DNA of 21,246 nt, taken from contig JBMNOA010000030.1 of NCBI GenBank assembly GCA_050942825.1, positions 1 through 21,246 of the forward strand. Direction: 5' to 3'. Origin of the DNA: CAYRML01 sp050942825 (lineage in GTDB: Bacteria; Bacillota; Dehalobacteriia; UBA4068). Below are positions 15,564 through 21,246 of this stretch, piece after piece. Within the stretch, counting starts at the first letter, position 1. Each line of letters opens with the position of its first letter. Under the pieces are notes generated by a model that saw only the letters and a list, made by a program, of their open reading frames with translations, was not told where the DNA came from and searched no databases. The translations under genes and the position numbers were made by a program.

Positions 15564-15741
15564 ATTGAGTGGCAGTATATATGGGTGTGTATAAGTAAAA
15601 ATCAGCTTGATATACGAACTTAGTCCGGCAACCATATATTATTAGTATTACGATAGATATAAGTATTATGATATCGCTGTGGGCGAGGCATTAATTTTGA
15701 GACATCTCCCATAGGCTTAATTCGTTATTTAGGAGGAAAAT

Positions 15742-18222
15742 ATGGATTATATTAATGGTAAAATCCTGAACAGAAATATAGAATCAGAGATGAAAAAATC
15801 CTACATCGACTATGCTATGAGCGTAATAGTCGGACGAGCCTTACCCGATGTACGCGATGGCTTCAAGCCTGTGCATAGGCGTATATTGTATTCTATGTAT
15901 GAGCAAGGTATCACTCCTGATAAACCTCACAAAAAATCCGCCCGTATCGTGGGGGACGTTTTGGGTAAATATCACCCTCATGGCGATACGGCTGTTTATG
16001 ACGCCTTGGTTCGTATGGCGCAGGATTTTTCCATACGTTATCTTTTAGTGGACGGCCAGGGCAATTTTGGCTCTGTGGATGGAGATTCCGCTGCTGCTAT
16101 GCGTTATACAGAAGTCCGGCTCAGGCCATTTGCCATGGAAATGATGGCCGATATTAATAAAGAAACAGTCGATTTTATTGATAATTATGACGGCAGTGAA
16201 AAAGAGCCCTCTGTATTACCTTCTCGTTTACCCAATCTATTAGTCAATGGATCATCCGGTATTGCTGTTGGTATGGCTACGAATATACCTCCGCATAATC
16301 TGGGTGAAGTAATCGAGGGTATCATCGATCTTATTGATGATCCCGATATTTCCATAGCTGATCTGATGAAAAAAATACATGGTCCCGATTTTCCCACTGC
16401 AGCACTGATTTTAGGTACGGAGGGTATCCGTTCCGCCTATGAAACAGGGCGAGGTTCGATTAAAATTAGGGCCAGATCGGTGATTGAGAGCCTTAATAAC
16501 AATAGACAACGCATTATTATTAGTGAGCTGCCTTATCAGGTTAATAAGTCAGCTCTGATCGAAAAAATTGCTGATTTGGTAAGGGATAAAAAAATCGAGG
16601 GTATCACTGACCTGCGTGATGAGAGCGATAAAGAGGGTATGCGTATCGTAATTGAGCTTAAAAGAGAAGCTAATGCCAATGTAATACTTAATCAGCTTTA
16701 TAAGCATACGGCTATGCAGACATCCTTTGGCATTAATATGTTGGCTTTGGTCAATGGTGTACCCCAGGTTTTGAATCTTAAGGAGGTTCTAGAACATTAT
16801 TTAGAACACCAGAAAGAGATCATTATCCGCCGCAGCCGTTTCGACCTTAAAAAAGCTCAGGACCGCGCCCATATAGTCGAGGGTTTGAAAATCGCACTTG
16901 ATTTTATTGATGAAGTGGTGGAAACCATTCGTTCGGCCTCCAATACGGAAGATGCCAGAAATAAATTGATGGAACGCTTTGGGCTTTCGCAAATTCAGGC
17001 GCAGGCTATTTTGGAAATGCGTCTCAGAGCTTTGACCGGATTAGAAAGAGAAAAGCTGGAAGAAGAATATAAACAATTGATCAAAACTATCGCCTATTTA
17101 ACTGAGGTTTTGAACAATGAAAAATTACTCCTTTATATCATTAAAGAAGAATTGCAAAAAATGAGTAGTAAATATTCCGATACTCGCCGTACTGTCATCA
17201 CTAAATCCGATCAGGATCTTTCTGATGAGGATTTAATTGCGGAAGAAGATATGGTTATTACTATCACCAATAATGGTTATATTAAGCGTATCAGCACCAG
17301 CAATTACCGTCAACAAAAACGTGGCGGCAAGGGTGTTACCGGCATGACAACAAAGCAGGAGGATTTTGTCGAACAGCTCTTTATCACTACTACACATCAT
17401 TATTTGCTGGTCTTTACCAAAAAAGGCCGTGCTTATAAATTTAAGGTGCATGAAATTCCTGAGGCTGGACGTCATGCCAAAGGTACGGCTATCGTCAATC
17501 TCTTATCTTTGGACGGCGATGATAATGTAACTGCGATTATTCCCATCAAGGAATTCAGAGATGATCTGTTCCTCTTTATGTGTACTGCCAAAGGTATAGT
17601 AAAGCGCAGTATTCTGAGTGATTATTATTCCAGTCGCCAGGCAGGGTTCAATGCTATCACGCTAGATGAAGGCGATGAACTTTTGAATGTCAAGCTAACC
17701 TCAGGTCATGATGATATTGTATTGTCTACTGCTTTAGGAGCTGCCATACGCTTCGATGAAAATGATGTCAGGACTATGGGCCGCATTGCCAGAGGCGTAA
17801 GAGGCATTACTTTAGCCCCCGGTGATTATGTGGTCAGTATGGATTCTATGCATGATCTGGATGAATTGCTAGTTATTTCGGAAAACGGTTACGGAAAACG
17901 TACCCCGCTTAATGATTTCCGTAAAACCCACCGTGGTGGCAAGGGTGTGTATGCTATGCGCTGCAACGAAAAAACCGGCAAATTAGCCGCTATTGAAGTT
18001 GTTCGTGATGGGGATGAGATCATGATAATTTCCCGTGAAGGTATTATTATCCGTGTCAACGCCGTAGATATCTCAGAACAAGGTCGCTATGCTCAAGGTG
18101 TGAGGGTTATCAAACTAGATGAAGGTGATGTAGTCGTCGATATGGCTAAAGTTCTGACCAGAGGCGAAGACGATAATAATGATAAGGAAAAAGCATCTAT
18201 CTCCTCCCCAGAAAGCCATTAA
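15742..18222 (+). CDS. gyrA: DNA gyrase subunit A
   Basis: The DNA-cleaving subunit; 826 residues. The catalytic Tyr122 lies in AAMRYTEVR, with numbering identical to E. coli. The quinolone-resistance region reads GKYHPHGDTAVYDALVRMAQ, so position 83 is Thr and position 87 is Asp. Thr here is a normal variant in several Clostridia and does not by itself show resistance. The C-terminal beta-pinwheel has the GyrA box QKRGGKG at 525-531, which separates it from ParC, and a later repeat HRGGKGVYAM. Start: ATG at 15742, 5 bases after AGGAGG (15731-15736). The 178-base gap after gyrB has no terminator, so cotranscription is likely, and no convincing second promoter was found. Confidence 0.97.
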   Translation: MDYINGKILNRNIESEMKKSYIDYAMSVIVGRALPDVRDGFKPVHRRILYSMYEQGITPDKPHKKSARIVGDVLGKYHPHGDTAVYDALVRMAQDFSIRYLLVDGQGNFGSVDGDSAAAMRYTEVRLRPFAMEMMADINKETVDFIDNYDGSEKEPSVLPSRLPNLLVNGSSGIAVGMATNIPPHNLGEVIEGIIDLIDDPDISIADLMKKIHGPDFPTAALILGTEGIRSAYETGRGSIKIRARSVIESLNNNRQRIIISELPYQVNKSALIEKIADLVRDKKIEGITDLRDESDKEGMRIVIELKREANANVILNQLYKHTAMQTSFGINMLALVNGVPQVLNLKEVLEHYLEHQKEIIIRRSRFDLKKAQDRAHIVEGLKIALDFIDEVVETIRSASNTEDARNKLMERFGLSQIQAQAILEMRLRALTGLEREKLEEEYKQLIKTIAYLTEVLNNEKLLLYIIKEELQKMSSKYSDTRRTVITKSDQDLSDEDLIAEEDMVITITNNGYIKRISTSNYRQQKRGGKGVTGMTTKQEDFVEQLFITTTHHYLLVFTKKGRAYKFKVHEIPEAGRHAKGTAIVNLLSLDGDDNVTAIIPIKEFRDDLFLFMCTAKGIVKRSILSDYYSSRQAGFNAITLDEGDELLNVKLTSGHDDIVLSTALGAAIRFDENDVRTMGRIARGVRGITLAPGDYVVSMDSMHDLDELLVISENGYGKRTPLNDFRKTHRGGKGVYAMRCNEKTGKLAAIEVVRDGDEIMIISREGIIIRVNAVDISEQGRYAQGVRVIKLDEGDVVVDMAKVLTRGEDDNNDKEKASISSPESH

Positions 18223-18261
18223 TGAGAAAAATTGTTGCAAAGATATAAAATCTAAATATAT

Positions 18262-18303
18262 AAAAAAGACCGGAGGTTTTCGACAAACCCTCCGGTCTTT
18301 TTA
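18262..18303. terminator. Bidirectional terminator between gyrA and pilT
   Basis: A strong GC-rich 14-bp stem, AAAAAGACCGGAGG (18263-18276) with its complement (18289-18302), has an inner TTT/AAA extension and a T run on each strand. It serves gyrA on the plus strand and the pilus operon on the minus strand. Confidence 0.9.
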
Positions 18304-18329
18304 TTTTTTATTTCTTATGGATGTAAGAA

Positions 18330-19388
18330 TTATAGTATTTGCAATTTTTTCTTCATGGCCTCATAGTTTATGCTATGGATCAAAGCATTTTCCGCACTAA
18401 TCAGGCCCTCTTCATACAGGTTGAAAAGGCTTGTATCCATACTGATCATTCCTTGATCAAGAGAGGAATAAATAACGGAATTTATCTGATGGGTCTTAGA
18501 TTCACGGATCAGATTTCTGATCGCATTATTACAAAGCATGATCTCAAAAGCGGGGACTAAGGTTCCCTGCGTGGAAGGGAGCAACTGCTGTGAAATAACG
18601 GCCTGCAGCACCATAGAAAGCTGTATTCTCACCTGTTTTTGCTGGTTGGAAGGAAAAACATCAATGATGCGGTTTATAGTATTGGCTGCGCCTAAGGTAT
18701 GTAAAGTAGAAAAAACTAATTGCCCTGTTTCGGCAGCGGATAAGGCAATGGAAATCGTTTCCAAGTCACGTGCCTCTCCCAGTAATATTACATTGGGTGC
18801 CTCCCGAAGAGCTGCACGGAGTCCCTTTTCATAACTGGGAGTATCAATATATATTTCTCGCTGGCTGACGATACTTTTGTCATGCTTGTGAATAAACTCC
18901 AAAGGATCCTCCAAGGTAATAATATGGGCTTGTCTGGTCTTATTTATTCTATCTATCAGGCAAGCTAAAGTAGTTGATTTACCGCTACCTGCAGGCCCTG
19001 TTACCAGAATAAAGCCCTTGGTTTTTTGGTGAAGCTCAATGACTTGTTGAGGTATCCTTAGTTTTGACAGGTCTGGGATTTGAAATAATACAACTTTTAG
19101 AACTGCCGCCATAGAGCCTCTTTGCATAAAAGCATTAACCCGAAAACGTCCTATCTGAGACAGAGAAAAAGAAAAATCATCGTCAAGATTATTTTCAAAG
19201 ATCGAGATGTCTCTGGAGGATAAGCTATAAATTTCTCGTATGAGTTGCTTGGTATCAGACGGCAAAAGCTTTTCACCTATGCAAATAATATGGCCGTTTG
19301 ACCTGTATGATAAGGCTTTACCGGCCACGATAAAAATATCCGCGGCCTGATTTTTCACTGCTTCTGCAAGGATTTGCTTGATATTCAA
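18330..19388 (-). CDS. pilT: Type IV pilus retraction ATPase PilT
   Basis: A hexameric cytoplasmic ATPase that pulls back type IV pili, giving twitching or DNA uptake. The 352 residues match the PilT layout. The N-terminal PAS-like domain contains DFSFSLSQIGRFRVNAF (71-87). Next come Walker A GPAGSGKST (131-139), the LEDPLEFIH Asp box, Walker B ILLGEARD with catalytic Glu205, the His box STLHT (His230), and the C-terminal AIRNLIRE signature of PilT. Departures from the usual pattern are GPAG for GPTG, REAPN for REDPD, and ADIF for SDLH near residue 16. Start: TTG at 19388, with AGGTG 5 bases upstream; no ATG lies nearby in frame. It is the last gene of a pilus operon. Confidence 0.93.
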   Translation of the reverse strand: MNIKQILAEAVKNQAADIFIVAGKALSYRSNGHIICIGEKLLPSDTKQLIREIYSLSSRDISIFENNLDDDFSFSLSQIGRFRVNAFMQRGSMAAVLKVVLFQIPDLSKLRIPQQVIELHQKTKGFILVTGPAGSGKSTTLACLIDRINKTRQAHIITLEDPLEFIHKHDKSIVSQREIYIDTPSYEKGLRAALREAPNVILLGEARDLETISIALSAAETGQLVFSTLHTLGAANTINRIIDVFPSNQQKQVRIQLSMVLQAVISQQLLPSTQGTLVPAFEIMLCNNAIRNLIRESKTHQINSVIYSSLDQGMISMDTSLFNLYEEGLISAENALIHSINYEAMKKKLQIL

Positions 19389-19403
19389 CGTAACACCTGC
19401 TTT

Positions 19404-19799
19404 CTATTCAACAAGAGTACTATTAAACACCGGGTCATATTGATTATAATCCCATTGAGATTTCGTTACCAGCTTATGAGATAGAACTTTATAACCGGTG
19501 CCATCTGTTTTTATGATTAAAACTAGATCACTGTTGTCCGAGACTCTGATAAGGTAGGTATTTGATGCTATGGACCGGCCCGCTTTTAAAGAGGCGTCGG
19601 TAGAGGCCAGGATTTCTTCTGCCTTATTATCAGCGGCATAATAGTCGGAAACTGCAGCAGCAGCCTTTTGGGTTAATTTCCAATCGGAATTTGCTGTCAC
19701 CAGAGATAGCGAGCCTAAAGTTGCTAGGCATAAAACAAGAAAAACCATAATAATGGAGGGGCCTCCTAGCCCCAGAGGCATTCGGAATTTTCTATTCAT
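19404..19799 (-). CDS. Membrane-anchored pilus-cluster protein, PilX-like layout, function unknown
   Basis: A 131-residue protein with one N-terminal membrane segment (about 14-36) after a short basic start with GLGG (10-13), then an external domain. The region WKLTQKAAAAVSDYYAADNKAEEIL (40-64) resembles the N-terminal helix of PilX-type minor pilins, in which an Ala-rich helix is followed by YYAADxxxE. No canonical G/FxxxE prepilin cleavage site is seen. Similar proteins occur next to DUF4860 genes in clostridial pilus operons as I recall them. The ATG at 19799 is 6 bases from GGAGGTG (19806-19812) and overlaps the preceding gene by 8 bases. The role as minor pilin or assembly factor is inference from context. 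Confidence 0.65.
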   Translation of the reverse strand: MNRKFRMPLGLGGPSIIMVFLVLCLATLGSLSLVTANSDWKLTQKAAAAVSDYYAADNKAEEILASTDASLKAGRSIASNTYLIRVSDNSDLVLIIKTDGTGYKVLSHKLVTKSQWDYNQYDPVFNSTLVE

Positions 19800-20250
19800 T
19801 AGGCCCACCTCCTGTTTGGGAAGCGGCGGTAACAGTTTCTCCGGAATAGTATTTTTTCGCTTGTAGATGGTAAATTATTTCATTACCTCCACCCTCAATA
19901 GACGCTACAGTATAAGTGAAAATCGCCATAGTTCCTGCTTCTCTATTTTGCAAATCCACTTGATAAGTCATTTTATACGCCGCATTTTCGCTATCGACGA
20001 TCTGCCACCGCTTGTTAAAATAGGTTGGCTGACGCGCTAAATCTATTTCCTGTAAGTCGGTGTTTTTATCGATTTCCGCCGCTGATTGTACTGCCAGCAT
20101 ACTCTCATTTAATGCTGTCGCGTTGCCTTCCAAATGATCTGCCTTGGCAAAAACTTGTACAGCGATGGAGCAAGCAAAGGAAAAAAATAAGATCACCACA
20201 ATCAACTCGATCAAAAACAGATGAGTTTTAGAGAGGTTTTTTATTTTCAT
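19792..20250 (-). CDS. Pilin-like protein with non-canonical prepilin N-terminus
   Basis: A 152-residue protein. Residues 10-22 read HLFLIELIVVILF, very close to the prepilin consensus GFTLIELLVVIAI, and Glu15 occupies the place of the conserved Glu5. The residue before the expected cleavage point is His10 instead of the Gly that prepilin peptidase needs. A single membrane helix (about 11-35) is followed by an external domain rich in beta-like segments and ending in a Gly-rich tail. The start ATG at 20250 forms an ATGA overlap with the preceding gene and has AGGGAGG (20260-20266) 9 bases upstream. Context with pilT and pilC supports a minor pilin or a static anchor; the function is not established. 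Confidence 0.65.
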   Translation of the reverse strand: MKIKNLSKTHLFLIELIVVILFFSFACSIAVQVFAKADHLEGNATALNESMLAVQSAAEIDKNTDLQEIDLARQPTYFNKRWQIVDSENAAYKMTYQVDLQNREAGTMAIFTYTVASIEGGGNEIIYHLQAKKYYSGETVTAASQTGGGPNE

Positions 20251-20753
20251 GAGGATGAACCTCCCTGTTCACTTCGTAAAGCCAGAAAAAGGGAGCGGGT
20301 CTGTCCTTGATGATTAGTGGAGCGGACCTCTAGTAAATTGTTAATTATGTTCAATTGAAGACCATAGCTGGGAATGATGGCAAGTCCATCCTCCAGCCGA
20401 AATTCTGTTCCTTTATTAATATAAACTTCACAAAGGGAGCCATCATATTCATAGATCCAAGTTTCACAAATTTCGCCATCGTCCATATTTTCCAGAATCA
20501 GCACATCTATACCGTCTTTTTTTATTACTTTTATGGCGCCTGCATTATCATTTTGCTTTATTTTAGTGCTGATATAGGATAGTGGAGTACGAAACTCAAA
20601 ATTAGAGTCCATATTTTTGTTAATGCTCTGATAGGCATTAGCTGCCAGAATAACGGCAAGCACTGATCCAAAAGCAAAAATACCAAGAAGCATAATGGTA
20701 AGGATGAAATTCCATGAGTTGTAAGTATGATCAAATGTCAATTTTTTAGACAT
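20247..20753 (-). CDS. DUF4860-like membrane protein of pilus cluster
   Basis: A 168-residue protein with a short cytoplasmic start, one membrane segment (about 14-40) and an external region with YISTKIKQND and WIYEYDGSLCEVY, the pattern I associate with DUF4860 proteins in Clostridia. No prepilin cleavage motif is seen. The ATG at 20753 lies 7 bases from AAGGAGA (20761-20767), which overlaps the end of the upstream gene. It is translationally coupled at both ends. It is likely a subunit or assembly partner of the pilus; the DUF match is from memory of motif layout, not a search. Confidence 0.65.
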   Translation of the reverse strand: MSKKLTFDHTYNSWNFILTIMLLGIFAFGSVLAVILAANAYQSINKNMDSNFEFRTPLSYISTKIKQNDNAGAIKVIKKDGIDVLILENMDDGEICETWIYEYDGSLCEVYINKGTEFRLEDGLAIIPSYGLQLNIINNLLEVRSTNHQGQTRSLFLALRSEQGGSSS

Positions 20754-20765
20754 TGCATTCTCTCC

Positions 20766-21110
20766 TTATCTTACATTTAGGTCATTTTGTTTTAGATCAA
20801 TCACGGTGATATCGGGTAAAATATTGCTGGCAAAGGCCTCGTAGTGAACGATATATTCTTCGTGGTCATAAACAAGGCCATAGTTTTCCTCCAGATATTG
20901 AACATTAGGAGGGTACATGCCTTCTATAGCATAGCACTGAACTGTAGCTCTTTGAACGGCATCCTTTAGGATCTTAAGGCTCTGTTCGTCGGCGGAGGCA
21001 GACATCTGGCCTACTCCTATATAAATAAAGAAGAACAGGCATAAGAATAAAATTACCGGTATAAGCAGCCCTCGCCAAAAACTATTTTTTCTCTGCCATT
21101 GAATATTCAT
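20766..21110 (-). CDS. Small pseudopilin-like membrane protein
   Basis: A 114-residue protein with one membrane segment (about 13-34) preceded by a basic start. The helix ILKDAVQRATVQCYAIEGMYPP with YLEENYGL (47-79) is reminiscent of pseudopilins, where a helix leads to a YAxEGxYPPxxxYL motif. No Gly-Phe-x-x-x-Glu cleavage site is seen. Two adjacent in-frame ATGs exist, at 21113 and 21110. AGGAG (21118-21122) is 7 bases from the second, which is chosen; the first differs by one residue. It starts 10 bases after the end of pilC. Confidence 0.6.
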   Translation of the reverse strand: MNIQWQRKNSFWRGLLIPVILFLCLFFFIYIGVGQMSASADEQSLKILKDAVQRATVQCYAIEGMYPPNVQYLEENYGLVYDHEEYIVHYEAFASNILPDITVIDLKQNDLNVR

Positions 21111-21120
21111 CATAAAACTC

Positions 21121-21246
21121 CTAGCCTATCGCCGATAGAATTCCTAAGAGAGGGAACATTACGGAAAGTAAAACAGAGCCGGTTAAAACTGAAATGATCG
21201 TAATCGAAATCGGTTCAATCAAAGATACTTTTTTTATAAGAGTAGT
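21121..21246 (-). CDS. pilC: PilC/GspF-like inner membrane protein, C-terminal fragment
   Basis: Only the last 41 codons are inside the window, running off the right edge. They encode IKKVSLIEPISITIISVLTG followed by a hydrophobic segment and a TAG stop. The LIEP(I/L) motif followed by a final membrane helix is typical of the C-terminus of PilC/GspF, the platform protein of type IV pili and type II secretion. Its stop codon overlaps the ribosome site of the next gene. Confidence 0.8.
   Translation of the reverse strand, partial: TTLIKKVSLIEPISITIISVLTGSVLLSVMFPLLGILSAIG

Noticed and set aside
15990..16020. Thr at GyrA position 83 as evidence of fluoroquinolone resistance
   Set aside because: Thr is a normal wild-type residue here in several Clostridia, and Asp87 is unchanged, so no resistance claim is supported.
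13501..18222. gyrB/gyrA as parE/parC
   Set aside because: The GyrA box QKRGGKG, the GyrB-type C-terminus and the gene order favour gyrase.
1..21246. Mobile element, CRISPR array or defence island
   Set aside because: No transposase, integrase, terminal inverted repeats, direct-repeat array or restriction/toxin genes were found. All genes look like ordinary chromosomal loci.

Overview
The window is chromosomal DNA of a low-to-mid GC member of the Bacillota (Firmicutes). The evidence is strong AGGAGG-type ribosome binding sites, TTGxxx-N17-TATAAT promoters, intrinsic terminators with long T runs, a gyrB-gyrA pair, and gene families typical of anaerobic Clostridia and Negativicutes: acyl-CoA dehydratase activase triads, copper-amine-oxidase-N stalk domains, and clostridial DUF4860-type pilus clusters. 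A cysteine-rich coat-like protein hints at a spore former but does not prove it. No rRNA, tRNA, CRISPR array, insertion sequence or prophage was recognised.

Layout. (1) 141-1526: a secreted glycosidase-like protein (copper-amine-oxidase N-domain plus GH18) with its own terminator. (2) 1618-7229: a probable five-gene plus-strand operon. A clear promoter precedes acetolactate synthase ilvB and ilvN, followed after a 42-nt gap by three genes resembling the split parts of the large acyl-CoA dehydratase activase proteins: two HgdB-like proteins and one HgdC-like ATPase. A hairpin terminator ends it. (3) 7246-8053: an isolated minus-strand gene for a 224-residue protein with 23 cysteines, bounded by a perfect 13-bp terminator hairpin. 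(4) 8152-8988: a cluster of three hairpins, then a minus-strand gene with a possible zinc-phospholipase-C-like fold. (5) 9141-10389: a YitT-family membrane protein converging on a RidA deaminase with a single base between them. (6) 10569-13353: minus-strand genes for an iron-dependent alcohol dehydrogenase, a YkgJ-like cysteine-cluster protein, and a FolD-like protein that overlaps the YkgJ-like gene. (7) 13501-18303: gyrB and gyrA with a strong promoter and a bidirectional terminator. (8) 18330-21246: a minus-strand type IV pilus operon, read from the right edge as pilC (3' end only), four small membrane-anchored pilin-like or accessory genes, then pilT.

How the genes fit together. IlvB and IlvN make acetolactate for branched-chain amino acids. 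The activase triad would load ATP-driven electrons onto a 2-hydroxyacyl-CoA dehydratase-like partner, but no dehydratase is present here. GyrB and GyrA form DNA gyrase. The pilus genes would build and retract a type IV-like fibre; the tightly overlapped small genes are the least described part of that operon.

The points most worth a second look are: the FolD-like protein, which keeps the NADP-binding and C-terminal motifs but has Leu and Phe where the catalytic Lys and Gln should be; the pilin-like protein whose N-terminus resembles a prepilin but lacks the Gly needed for cleavage; the split activase triad attached to ilvBN; and the orphan cysteine-rich protein. No wholly new defence or mobile system was found.
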